DNA from: Isoetes taiwanensis
Lineage: Eukaryota > Streptophyta > Lycopodiopsida > Isoetales > Isoetaceae
Length of the DNA: 64,000 nucleotides
NCBI GenBank assembly: GCA_021234155.1
Contig: JAJEKV010000336.1
Span: 62,001-126,000, forward strand
Reading direction: 5' to 3'
Positions within the stretch are counted from its first letter, which is position 1. Every line of letters starts with the position of its first letter. Positions 11,896 through 23,229 of this stretch are shown piece after piece. A program made the position numbers and the translations under genes. The notes beneath the pieces were generated by a model that saw only the letters and a program-made list of their open reading frames with translations, searched no databases and had not been told where the DNA came from.

Positions 11896-13096
11896 TTTAT
11901 TTTATTTTATTTTATTTTTTTTTTGAAGAAACGGAGGTACCACTTTTTTATTTTCTGAAATAAGAGTACATGCAACAGCACAGGAGGAGATTACTATAGG
12001 AGCTCACACCTCAACTTCTTCATCTCCCCCTGGCATGCTTATTTAAACTCCTAATGAGTCAGATAGGAAATACATACACCAAAATACTCCTGAATAGCCC
12101 TTGATGAAGTAGAAAAGTAAACAAGAACACGAAACCTGTTTTGAAGTTGCTCCGGAAGTAAGCTGCAGTATGATCCTTAATGACATCGAAGGCATGTCGT
12201 TCGATACAGCGATCCACTCAAGCATATTAGTACTTGAGTTTTAACTTAAGCATCAGCACTTAAGTATCTAAAATGCTCAAGCTTATCAGTACTTGAGCAT
12301 GGATGGGCATATCAGTACCCTGGTAAAAATGTTCAAGTTAGAACATTAAAAATCCCTAGCTGTGCATAATGTCACTGTGCCATGTAGACCAATCAGCCCC
12401 ATCGAATCTTTTGCCCCTCCCGAGAAAAAGATAAGCCAGCTTCCTCTTGGAATATCAGACCCTAGTAACTAAAATGCTGCATTGTGGGGATTATGTACTC
12501 ATCATTCTGGTGCACTACGAGAAACCCAAGAACGCCTTCAAATCAAAACTTCACTGCCTTGTCTCTTAATCTGCTTTACCAATGAACTAATTCTTCCCCG
12601 CTAGCAAGGAAAAGGAGCAAAATAGACACGAAAGGCTTACTTTTCTATTTCTGACTTATGGTATTCCCCGCCTCAAGTTACAGTCTAAATAACTTCACAA
12701 ATTTGATACATCTTCTTTCTTTGCCTTGGTGTATGCATCTATAGAAAGGAGCCACGTTAGTGGCTGCTAAAGAAGCGATCCCTTCTACACCTTATGGGCC
12801 AGCATCCCAATTGGGCCATACCTTTTCAGTGTGTCAATGAGACATAGAACATACTGCCAAGAAAGAATACCTGGTGCATCACATTAGGGCCGTCTGAAGA
12901 AAAATAGACCGGCACCGTAGACAGATATGAAATGCTGCTGATAGAAGGAACAAACCTCTTCGGCCCTGCTAGCATCCATCGTTGAAAAAGGAGCATGATT
13001 CCGCTGTACTGGGGCGACCTAGAGCACAGGCGGCCGCCTGCCCTAGCCGCTGTGTAGCAGCGCCTTCGCGTGGCCGCCCATCAGAAGTGTTAAACC
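11896..13096 (-). mobile_element. 1.2-kb retroposon with poly(A) tail and 12-bp target duplication
   Basis: The perfect 12-bp direct repeat GTATTCGTTTAT flanks it at 11884-11895 and 13097-13108. Right after the left copy lies a T-rich (TTTTA)n/poly-T stretch, which is the poly(A) tail of a minus-strand retroposon. The 5' end (13096) is GC-rich. A short minus-strand frame around 12950-12985 begins MDASRAEEVCSFYQQHF but soon hits stops. It could be a processed pseudogene or a LINE-mobilised noncoding RNA. The source gene was not recognised. Confidence 0.75.
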
Positions 13097-14064
13097 GTAT
13101 TCGTTTATAAAACAATCTCACTCCAATATTTATCATTGTTTTTACTTAGGAGAAAAAAGAAGACAACATTTGAAAATGCTCATTTACACTTCTTATATTA
13201 CTAGGAAATTGTGACTACAATTCTGAAGGACAGATTATATAGATGAACAACTCTTTCAATGCAAGGATTCTCTCATTCGCTGAATTCCCATCTATTGCAG
13301 CATTTGTACTACATGACTCTGCACCAAAGAGCTTGCTGGATCTGCATACACAATGTTGAGCAAAAAAATTCAGCATAAAAAAAATAAACTGAACAACAAA
13401 CATCAAACTCTGTGTTGTGCAGGAACAAACATGCATAAGTTGAAGGAACAATTGTGCAATTGTGAAAGTGCACAACTTTCAAACTTCAAGCTAAAGAAGC
13501 TGGTATAGAAAGTTTTTTTTTTTCGAACCAAATGCAATTACTCCTCGAGTTGTGGGTTTAAAAAACTCTTTACAAAAAATATGAATGCAAACATACCCCA
13601 TCGTTCCTCAATTCCACAAGTCAATCCCATATAAGCTCCACCAAGGCATCCTGCATGTTTTATAAGTATCTCTTCAAAAAGTAATAAAGATTATTCATAC
13701 AAAGAAATATTACCGCCATTTTGCCAAGATGATTTTGCCTGAAAAATGAGCAAATGAGTAGGTGCACCTTAGCCATTTAACAAGGACTGCAATTTCGGCA
13801 TTTTATCATAAATGCCACTACATAGAAAAAAAAAAAAGATGGGCTTAACTCCATGATGTCCTGAAATTACATTTACATCTTTATGATAAAAAATATGTCA
13901 ATTACTAATCATATGCTCGATCAAGCAAGCCGTAAATATAATCAAACATGCAATACTTGCTGCATTGGCTAATCAAATGACATAAGGAAAGCAGGATAAC
14001 AATCAGAGATCATGTTTTAACACCTTATCTGCCATATTTCATCCAAAGATCCAGGCTAACACAA

Positions 14065-15928
14065 ACAGCTAGAGAACCCCTGACGTTCTCGAGCACTTGG
14101 GTGGTAGGGAAGGCTGCAGAATCCCAAACCCTACGAATTCAATAGGGTTTAAGTATCGGGGCACCAAAACAGCTTCATTTGTTAATCCAACCCGTCAAAA
14201 TGGTAGCTCGTGGTCCGAGGAAACATCTTGAAAAAGAAAAACTAGACATCCACTGCACGAATGTGCCATACCCCAAATTCCCCCCTTTCTCGACGCAAGG
14301 GCGCGGCAAGGAGCAGGACAAGTTTGGATATATAGTACCTGGGGAGGGTGTTTTCTTCCTCCCCCTTGGGGTTTCTCTTCAAGCCCTCGAGAGAAGCCTG
14401 CATGCAAGTTCTCGATCACTTGGTGGTAGGGGAAGGTCGCCAAATCCCAAACCCCCTACTTAATTCAATAGGGGTTTAAGTATCGGAACATCAAAACAGC
14501 TCCGTTTGCTAATCCGACCGTCAAAATGGTAGCTCATGTCTGAGGAAACATCTTCGAAAAGAAAAACTAGACATCCACTGCACGAATGTGCCAATCCCCA
14601 AATTCCCCCCTTTCTCGACGCAAGGGCACGGTAAGGAGCAGGACAAGTTTGGATATATAGTACCTGGGGAGGGTGTTTTCTTCCTCCCCCTTGGGGTTTC
14701 TCTTCAAGCCCTCGAGAGAACCCTGCACGCAAGTTCTCGAGCACTTCGGTGGTAGGGAAGGCTGCCGACTCCCAAACCCTACGAATTCAATAGGGTTTAA
14801 GTATCGGAGCATCAAAACAGCTCCGTTTGTTAATCCGACCGTCAAAATGGTAGCTCATGTCCAAGGAAACATCTTCAAAAAGAAAAACTGGACATCCACC
14901 ACACGAATGTGCGAATCCCCAAATTCCCCCCTTTCTCGAGGCAAGGGCACGACAAGGAGCAGGACAAGTTTGGATATATAGTACCTGGGGAGGGTGTTTT
15001 CTATGGGGTTTCTCTTCAAGCCCTCGAGGGAACCCTGCGACGCAAGTTCTTAAGCACTTAGGTGGTAGGGAAAGCTGCGAATCCCAAACCCTACTTAATT
15101 CAATAGGGTTTAAGTATCGGGGCACCAAAACAGCTCCATTTGTTAATCCGGACAGTCAAAATGGTAGCTCATGTCCGAGGAAACATCTTGAAAAGAAAAA
15201 CTAGACATCCATCGCTTCTTAATGTGTTAATCCCCAAATTCCCCCCTTTCTCGACGCAAGGGCGCGGCAAGGAGCAGGACAAGTTTGGATATATAGTACC
15301 TGGGGAGGGTGTTTTCTTCCTCCCCCTTGGGGTATCTCTTCAAGCCCTCGAGAGAACCTTGCATGCAAGTTCTCGAGCACTTCGGAGGTAGAGAAGGCTG
15401 CCGAATCCCAAACCCTACGAATTCAATAGGGTTTAAGTATCGGAGCATCAAAACAGCTCCGTTTGTTAATCCGACCGTCAAAATGGTAGCTCGTGTCCGA
15501 GCAACATCCTTGAAAAGAAAAACTGGACATCCACCGCACGAATGTGCCAATCCCCAAATTCCCCCCTTTCTCGACGCAAGGGCACGGTAAGGAGCAGGAC
15601 AAGTTTGGATATATAGTACCTGGGGAGGGTGTTTTCTTCCTCCCCCTTGGGGTATCTCTTCAAGCCCTCGAGAGAACCTTGCATGCAAGTTCTCGAGCAC
15701 TTCGGAGGTAGAGAAGGCTGCCGAATCCCAAACCCTACGAATTCAATAGGGTTTAAGTATCGGGGCACCAAAACAGCTCCATTTGTTAATCCGACCGTCA
15801 AAATGGTAGCTCATGTCTGAGGAAACATCTTCAAAAAGAAAAACTGGACATCCACCGCACGAATGTGCCAATCCCCAAATTCCCCCCTTTCTCGACGCAA
15901 GGGCACGACAAGGAGCAGGACAAGTTAA
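14065..15928. repeat. satellite-like tandem repeat, about 320-bp unit, nearly six copies
   Basis: The landmark GGGTTTAAGTATCGG occurs at about 14145, 14472, 14793, 15106, 15429 and 15749, giving periods of 313 to 327 bp. Each unit contains GTTTGGATATATAGTACC, which includes a TATA-like core, a C-rich CTTCCTCCCCCTTGGGG block and a CCCAAACCCTA block. The array ends abruptly near 15927. Open frames on both strands across it exist because the unit length is often close to a multiple of three; they look like by-products. Confidence 0.9.
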
Positions 15929-16984
15929 CAATGTTTAGGAATTTCATATGTGGAAAAGAGATGGCAGTCTTGGGATTGTCTCTTAAGGGTATTAACTGTT
16001 ATGAAGGAAGGTGCAGGAAAAAATATCTGCTTCTTCTTGATTGAAGAACCTTCTATTTGAGGTACTTGAGCTTAGTTCATCTCCTTTTGTTTTGTAATCA
16101 TAAAAATCTATTATGTTTACTCTAAGTTCAATCACTTGCCATAATGTTAAGTTGGCTGCGATGTTTAGCTTTACATTTGGAGCGGTTTAATAAGCTAGCT
16201 ATAAAATTATTTTTTACCTTGATATTGTAGTAGTTTTTTGAGCTAAGCATTATAAAATTGTTAGTTAAGATGGTGTCGATGGTATCTCTATATTTACATA
16301 TGAGTGGTCATTATTCCTGCGCTAAACCTCACAAAACAATTGCCAATTTCTTGGCTAAATGACATTACAAGGTTTCTTACAATATTAAGTAACGGAGGCA
16401 AAGCATTCACCTTTGGTTTTTGACGTTACACTAATCACAAATTTCTAATATTGCTACGAAGTTACAAGCTAGATATCCAATTCACTACAAGGTTTCTTTT
16501 ATTGGGAAGCAACACATTGATTTTAATCTATGTCATTAGTGACATGTTGTTTATTTTTCTTTTGTAAAATTTATTGATAAGGCTCATTTGATTCTACGAA
16601 GCCTTACACGCGTATGCTTCCTATATATTTAGAAGCTTTGCATCTTTATTAAGGCTCAAAACAATTGCATTTGGAAAAATACAATATTAACAACATGATT
16701 AACACAAGAATAAACTATTAACGAGCATAGTAAACAACCACGTAAAGAAAACCTTAGCATCTTTGCAAATTTTAACATGGTTCTCAAACTAATAAGAAGA
16801 ACGCGGTAGAACAAATTTGTGACAACTAGCATGTAAACGCATCTGAAATTATGATACTAAAAATGTATATAGAAAAATCATTCCATTAAATTAATAATGA
16901 TTTTCAAAGATCATCATAAACTCTAGAATTCATAAGTTAAATATAGTACGAACTAGGAATGGTTTTGCAAAATCAAGATGTGCT

Positions 16985-17640
16985 TAAAACACATCTTCTA
17001 AACTATTGATGATTTCAAAAAATAATTGTACGATTGTAGAATTCATGTAATTAAACATGATATGAACTAGCAATGATTTTGCTAAAAAACTATACACTTA
17101 AAAACAATCTCACAAATTAGTTATGATTTCTATAAATCTTTGAATTAGTACAAAAAATACGATATGAAGCACTGTTGGTCTTGCAAAATCAATATATGCT
17201 TAAAATACATCTTCTAAACTATGGATGATTTCAAAAAACTATTATATGATTATGGAATTCATGTAATTAAACATGATATAAACTATTAGTGATTTTGTTA
17301 AATCAATCTACACTTAAAAACAACCTTATGAACTAATAATGATTCCTAGAAACTAGTGTAAAATTTTGAATTAGTACAAAAAATATGATATTAGCCACTA
17401 CTGGTTTTTCAAAATCAATATATGCTTAAAACACCTCTTCTAAACTATTGATGATTTCAAAAACCTATTGTACAATCGTAGAAGTCATGTAATTAAACAG
17501 GATATGATTTTGATAAATCATTGTACATTAAAAAACAATCATACAAACTAATGATGATTTCTAAAAACTACTGTAAATTTATGAATTAGTACAAATAATA
17601 TGATATGAACTACTATTGATTTTGCAAAACTAGGAAGAAC
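16985..17640. repeat. AT-rich tandem repeat, about 220-bp unit, three copies
   Basis: The phrase CTTCTAAACTAT(T/G)GATGATTTC recurs at about 16995, 17211 and 17437. The flanking text, including AATTCATGTAATTAAACATG, also repeats. It is a subterminal repeat of the TIR element. Confidence 0.75.
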
Positions 17641-18602
17641 ACATGATTTTTCTTTACATTTTGTATTGTCGTATAAAAAAATCATATATATGCTGGTTTT
17701 CATGCTAATTTTTTATACAAGTTCATTTTTGGGGGCCTTGTGTAACAAGATTGAATTCTTGCTTCCGCAATCTTAAGAAGTAAGAGTAGGATATGAACGA
17801 CTGACTTGAAGACTGGAAAAGATCTTTGTACATGATATAGACTTCTTTCTTGGTAATGTTGTCCGTAAGATGATGAACAGGACTGTTGGGTAGTCGCTCA
17901 CAGTTTAAGTCAAAGAAGCCCACCAACCATGCTTTTGCTTCCAAGCAATGCACATCAAATACTTTCTTTGGGTGACAGTAGTCGTCAATGCACGGATTTC
18001 TGTCTAACCGTTTTTGTACCCTTGGCATGCGACGACTTCTAATGGCATGTATTCTTTTGAAAGCCACCTGGGAAACAGTTACGTTCAACACGTAGTATGA
18101 AAAACTGTCGCCTCGTTCAGGCCTCACGTGATATGCTAGGTAGGATTCCTGGTCACCTTTAGACATTGACAAGAAGGATTGTCTTGTTTGCCTTAAGGAC
18201 GAAAAAGGGAAGTTGCTGAAGAGGTCTCTCTGCAGAATCTATTATGTTTTGCAACGAACGGTGCAATTCCTGTAGAGGTGAAGGAGTTTCAAAAATTGAG
18301 TGGGTGGTGTGAGTAGGTGAGGCCGAGGAAACACCTTGTCGGAGTGAGGGAGATGGTGTTCTAAACACAGAGGAACGCTGTAGAACGTGTGTTGACGAAG
18401 GAGTTTGAAAGGAGGTAGACCCACGCATTAAGTGTATTGGCGACGGAGAAACAAAGCTTCCAGATGGACTATCAAGGGACGGTATGTCACGTAAATCTTT
18501 GTCTTCACTGCTTTGTGTGGGTGTGCTCAACCCGCCTCGAGGCAATAATGAAAGATTCGCAGGCGGAGATAAAAAACTTTTTCTTGAGTGGCTGCCGTCC
18601 AT

Positions 18603-19141
18603 GCTACAAATGGATAAAGACCTGTACTCAGAAACAAATATGCACCACACCTACTGTGCATGTACTAAGTAAGGAAGTACACTAACTAATTAAAATAGTA
18701 TTAGTAGAAGCTTGCCTATGCGCCAAGATAGAGGGTGTAAGATGAATCGCTATTGCCCATGCGCGCATAGACAAGATGTCATAAATTACTGTGAGAGATA
18801 AACCTGTTACCTACTTGAGCACGGGGAAGACGTAATAATAAAGTCTATAGCTCAAGCGAAGGAAGACAAGATAAGATAAACAACTGTAAAGGAAGAGCGG
18901 GAAATACGAAGAGACTTTGTGTGGGGTTGACACTCCATAAAGGATTGCATGAAATGACACGCTACACTCTTCATGTATAATCTCATAGAAAATATCCAAG
19001 TACTAACGTAGACAATAAATAGAAAAAGGGCACATTTCGCATCGAGAGGGCACCGAAGCTCCCTGGCGCCGACCTGCCTTCACACTCACTCGCTTTTTTA
19101 CATATCGAAGTCTATAAGAAGTCGCATAGACTCGCTTGCAA
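18603..19141. promoter_or_regulatory. divergent promoter region of element 2, with two palindromes 41 bp apart
   Basis: This 540-bp gap separates the ATG of the minus-strand transposase (18602) from the first ATG of the plus-strand methyltransferase gene (19142). A perfect-but-one palindrome lies at 18757-18770, and a decayed copy starts at 18716, exactly 41 bp away. A weak TATA candidate, CTATAAG, precedes the plus-strand ATG at about 19112. Shared control of both genes from here is inferred. Confidence 0.6.
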
Positions 19142-19335
19142 ATGGCAGGTGGAAGGTACGTCAAGATCTTAGCTGCTAGTTAATTAGCTCATTTTTTTTT
19201 TTTTTTGTGCATTATTTGCTTAATTAGGCTGCCTCTAAAACGATTAAAAATGTCAATTTCTTAAGTATTTCTGGCCTTCTTCCTATGTTCTAGATATGTT
19301 TTGTTTGTTTTAGGTCATTTTGTGATTGGGTTTAT

Positions 19336-19641
19336 CTATGCGTGCATGGGAACAAAGGTTTTTTTAGTGCTTGTCCTTGCTTAGCCTATGCGTGCATAGA
19401 CACAAATCTTTTTTCTTAAGCTTTGCCTATGCGTGCATAAATACAAAGCTTTTTTTCTCAAGCTTGACTATGCGCGCATGGGCTTCAGCCTTTTTTTTAA
19501 TCTGATCCTGTGCGCGCATGGGCATAACACTTTTATTGAAGGTCGCCTATGCGCGCATGGGCTCAAAGCTTTTCTTTTGTAGTATGCCTATGTCACTATT
19601 GGGGATAAGATTTTCTGAATTGGTTGGCTATGCACGCATAG
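19336..19641. repeat. phased palindrome array B in intron 1 of the methyltransferase gene
   Basis: Copies of CTATGCGYGCATRG start at 19336, 19386, 19427, 19468, 19508, 19547, 19588 (decayed) and 19628. After the first step of 50 bp the steps are 41, 41, 40, 39, 41 and 40. Spacers are T-rich and diverged. The intron has no other evident function. Confidence 0.9.
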
Positions 19642-21270
19642 GCAAACGATGTTTTAATACTTTACTGTTCTTAATATTTTAGTAAGAAGAGAAGCCTTGC
19701 ACGGGGTAGCCAGGATGATGAAGGTGGACCCTTCTCAGAAGGCAGCCAGGAAGAGGAGGACGACGAAAGACAAGAGTCAGGATGCAGTTCTGGCTCCAAG
19801 TCAACACCAATTTCAGGAGGCCGAAGATGGCTCCTATTTTTGTAAGGATCAGCAATGGTTGCTTGTCAGGGATACCGGTGATCCAGCAACTGCGCATTTT
19901 TTGTATTTATACATTTGTTCTGAGACCGGCAAGCAAACACAAGACCTGGAAAGCTTCGGAAGATGTTGCGGGCTCGTGGATGCTGATATGTTTGGTATGT
20001 TCCACATCAAGTGCACAACCACCACCAAGGGCAGTGAACATGTATATTCTGTGGATAGTTCATTTTTTTGAGCTGAGTTTGTCTTCTCCAGAAGATATGC
20101 AAGGCTACATTCAGGCAAGAATGAAGAGTAAAATTGTAAGTGTTATTTTCCTGCACGAGAAGACTTTACCAACATGTTTGGTCTATGACATCATAGGTTT
20201 TGTTTGCAGGATCTTGTTCCTATACTAAAGGATCTTCTTTTGAACAAGGATCCTCTGTTAAGTTCTAGCGCACCTCCTGCTAAGCTGCTGAAGGATGCCA
20301 TGCCTCAAGTTGCCAAGATAATCATCCCCAGAATCTCAGAAACTGTTGAGATGGCAACAATAGATGAAGAGGAACCTTCGGATCCCGAATCTGAAGAGGA
20401 AGAGTTTGAGGTTGAAGTGGTGGAGAGGCCAAGAAAAAAGAAAGCCAAAAGAAATTATTACAAGGCGGGCCTGGTGACTGACACTGCTCCACCAACTAGC
20501 AAGGCATCAAAAAAAGCCACTAAGGTAGTTTTGCCTCCAGCACCGGGTACAAGGATTGCCAGTAAGGAAAAAGACATGACTTCTAGGAAGCTCGAAGAAA
20601 TTGAGCTGAGATGTCGTGTGCCTGGGATCATGCACCTGCAGGTTGATTGTGTTAAGTTGTGCCCAAAGGATGAGTCTGGTAAGAGACCTTTGCAGGTGAG
20701 AAAAATTTACTCTGGTCATTTGTCTGCTCTTAAGGAACGCATAAGGGACAGACCAAATGCAGCTACAGCACCGCACATTTGCATTGTTGACCCTTCCTAG
20801 TGCACGGAAAAGGGATTTGTTTGTAAAGGAAGAGGATGAAAGCTACAGGTATTTTGTTTTGGGTGGCACTCACAGCTTTAAGGCGAGGAGGCAGCTTTAT
20901 AAAGAAACTAAAGAACACTGCTTCTCTCAAATATTTGCATTTGTTTACGTGGGTGTCACTGACTCTGAAGCCAAGTTGCTTGCTATGAGCCACAATGTGG
21001 ACAATGAATATCGGATGAGCATGAGCTTCACTGACAAAATTAAGCTTATGCATAAGGAATACGAGCTTTTTAGGTCAGAGCGTAAGGGTGACAAAGATAT
21101 AAAGGATGATCAAAATCTTTATCTGGCTCTTAAAGAGCAGTGTGCTACAGAGTGCTGCTTAACATACAACTCCACTGATGCCAGAGCATCTCTTGTGAAG
21201 TACGACAACTACTTCCAACTAGCTTTTAGGCATGGACGTGTAAGATAACTTTCTTCTCCAAGTTCTTTGA

Positions 21271-21284
21271 CCATGCGCGCATAG
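21271..21284. repeat. single palindrome copy in a methyltransferase intron
   Basis: CCATGCGCGCATAG, one mismatch from the consensus, lies in the 89-bp intron between the exons ending at 21239 and starting at 21329. Confidence 0.8.
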
Positions 21285-21828
21285 CTGTTCAGTTTTCTTA
21301 CCTTTATTTCTTTCTTGTTCCTTTTTAGGTCTGGGAACTTCAAGAAATTTTTTTTGATATGTTTGCTGAGGGTACACTGAAATCCAAAGGAAAGGTGAAG
21401 GATCCAAAAAGAAAAAAAATGGAACCTGCAAAACAGAAGGACATGGGCATCATGGTTTGGAGGGAAATGCAGGGTTTAAAAAATACAGAAAAAGTTTGTG
21501 AGGTGCTGCAGAAGGTGGTCAATGGCCACTTTACCTTGGAAGAGATGCAGGGTGAATTCAAACAGTAAGTTAAATTCCTGATCCAAAACACTAGCTAGTT
21601 CTTGTTGGTAGTTTACGTTCCAGAGTTTTTTAAGACTCCTTACTTTTGCAACCAAAAGGATTGTGCACTCTGTCAGTAGCAACTCATGGTCCACCTTAAC
21701 TGTGACACATGGGAAAAAGTTAAAGAATTATACCCTACATGGTCGTCAGATGAAAAGATAAACCAGTACGCTTTGAATTTCACGAACTGGGTAAAATTTG
21801 TTGTTCCCCTACTTATCTTCTTGTGTGC

Positions 21829-21997
21829 CTATGCGCGCATAGCACTACAAGAAGTCCATTACTGTGGTGCTATGCGCGCATAGGCTGACACTCAGAACTT
21901 TTGTTTTCTTCTTCTTACTAAAGTTGTTTTCTTGTTGTGTGGCTATGCGCGCATAGCACCACAAGAAGTCTATTATTGTGTTGCTATGCGCGCATAG
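21829..21997. repeat. phased palindrome array C in a methyltransferase intron
   Basis: Four perfect CTATGCGCGCATAG copies start at 21829, 21870, 21943 and 21984. Each pair is 41 bp apart, and the pair is duplicated with a 114-bp shift. All lie in the intron between the exons ending at 21790 and starting at 22057. A decayed copy (CTATGCGTGCAAGG) starts at 22509 in the next intron. Confidence 0.9.
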
Positions 21998-23229
21998 GAA
22001 GACACTTTGCATTTTCGTCTTCTTGTTCTTACTAAAGCTGTGTTCTGTGGTTTTAGAAAAAGAAGGACCCGATGCCGCCAATGTTTCTTAACATGGTTAG
22101 ACTTGCTAAGGAAGAGCGCGCCAAGCTAAAGAAGAAGGAAGAAGCTGAGCAAAGTTTTGTACCAACAGAATTTGAAAGGTTTGACATGTTTGGCCAGAAT
22201 TGTTTATACCAGATATATCATGGAAATTGTGTCAAACTTGACCATACGTTGAAACCTGGCAATTATTCGTTGTGTATTGCTGATATTCCTTATGGGTTCA
22301 AGCTACCTGATAGTTGAGGAGATGATTCTCCATTTACTTATGCTGAATTTGATTCTTTCTTGAGACATTTCGTCAAAATAAATACTGCACCGCTTTGAAG
22401 GATAGTAGTTTTTCATTCAAGTAATCAGGTAGGTATGGTACAAGCTGCAATGAGAGAGCACTGCAAAGCTGGTTACGAGCCAGCCATTTGGTAAGTTATT
22501 TCTTTTTGCTATGCGTGCAAGGCTTGTAAATGTTTGGGAACAGATGCACATTGGTTACCACAGCATTGGTGAACAGAGAAGCATTTTGCACTATAATACT
22601 GCTGGAATGGATTTGCGTAATGCGTTTCAATTCCAAGCAGTCATTCAGAAATTAACAGACCCAGTACACCAGGGTCGTATAGTCAATCCTTATCAGGAGC
22701 CTCAACAGCTTATTAATACCCTTTTAGAGATGTTTTCACATCCAGGTGACTGGGTCGTCGATGCCTTCTCAGGGTTAGGGACCACCTTGGCTTGTGCTTT
22801 AAAAAAGGGTCGCAACTGCCTTGCAATTGATTTTGATAAGGATTCTGTGGTTTATATGAAATCCAGAATAAGTTCTCTGCACAGCCTGCTAGATGAAAAG
22901 CAGGAGGTTGGCCTTAAGGATAAGGATGGTAATCCCGCAGCTTCAAGCTCAGAGCCTTTGCCGCCACTCACCGGGAACACCAACGATCCGGCCGAGTTCG
23001 TCGAGCTTGTTCCTGTAGAAGAGCTTCAAAAGGTTGTGGAAGAGAAGGATGCCTCAGACACTGACGAAGTTAATCCTGACAGCTCTACTAAGGTTCCATC
23101 TCCTCCAAATTCTGATGATGAACTTGTTCACGAGGATCCTCCTCTTGATATTTAATGTGTGCTAAAAAAAGGACATTTTTTTAAGTGCCTATATTATTGT
23201 ATTAAATTACTGAAATATAACTTTGTTGT

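Larger units (their letters stand above)
11024..17742. mobile_element. 6.7-kb TIR DNA transposon inserted in the element 2 transposase exon
   Basis: The ends carry 16-bp perfect inverted repeats, CACAAGGCCCCCAAAA at 11024-11039 and its complement at 17727-17742. Both are flanked by TAA (11021-11023 and 17743-17745), a 3-bp target duplication. Removing the segment plus one TAA rejoins the transposase reading frame so that the conserved block continues without a break, which independently confirms the boundaries. A TAA duplication is usual for PIF/Harbinger elements, and CACTA elements also make 3-bp duplications. The TIR does not begin CACTA. I see no transposase inside, so it is probably non-autonomous. 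Inside it are subterminal repeats, a retroposon and a satellite block. Confidence 0.85.
10040..18602 (-). pseudogene. transposase-like protein, element 2 (DUF7869-type), split by a 6.7-kb insertion
   Basis: The frame starts at ATG 18602 with a Ser/Pro-rich leader (to about 18180). A 1-base slip in a T run then leads into the family N-terminal region, with FKRIHAIRSRRMPRVQKRL and AKAWLVGFFDLNCERLPNSP. The exon is cut at 17743 by the TIR element and resumes at 11023, where LVRIPERHRFSVY continues the usual pattern of Val-x-Ile-Pro before the Cys region. After an intron (about 10.63-10.90 kb, full of palindromes) the last exon begins at 10632. It gives SVAVDGMNQKKTFLPHF, IQLDNTSRENKN, VGFLLVGHTHDQVDQMFSRF and FREFVF. 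It contains one frameshift after ALVFQG and one TGA after LGIF. The C-terminal part is missing beyond about 10040. It is divergent to the methyltransferase gene, with a gap of about 540 bp. The nuclease role is inferred. Confidence 0.75.
19142..23155 (+). pseudogene. ParB-like / DNA amino-methyltransferase protein of element 2
   Basis: A multi-exon gene: a tiny exon at 19142, then about 19683-20135, 20210-21239, 21329-21564, about 21680-21790, 22057-22490 and about 22545-23155. The N-terminal half is acidic, with a basic RPRKKKAKR stretch near 20430. Residues near 20850-20890 (YRYFVLGGTHSFKARRQLYK) resemble the ParB-like motif, usually a Gly-x-His-Arg type loop. The methyltransferase domain has IADIPYG (about 22290, the catalytic DPPY-type motif) before DAFSGLGTTLACAL (about 22760-22800, the SAM-binding FxGxG motif), then LAIDFD. 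That order is the beta class of N6-adenine or N4-cytosine methyltransferases. A Ser/Asp-rich tail ends at TAA 23153-23155. Two 1-base slips (a T7 run near 20065; near 20797) and two in-frame TGA codons (22315, 22396) suggest decay or assembly error. Confidence 0.75.

Noticed and set aside
14179..15931. Many 80-157 codon open frames on both strands
   Set aside because: They follow the ~320-bp satellite unit and recur in each copy in several frames, so they are by-products of the repeat.
11024..17742. Calling the insertion a CACTA element
   Set aside because: The termini read CACAAGG rather than CACTA, and no CACTA transposase is visible. The TAA duplication fits PIF/Harbinger as well or better, so the superfamily is left open.
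20060..22400. Stop codon reassignment or selenocysteine at TGA
   Set aside because: The aldo/keto reductase and other frames use the standard code, the Crypton-type gene has TAG stops, and frameshifts accompany the TGAs. Decay or sequence error is simpler.
19142..23155. Bacterial contamination as the source of the methyltransferase
   Set aside because: The gene has several GT-AG introns with T-rich acceptors, and is embedded in repeats typical of a plant genome.
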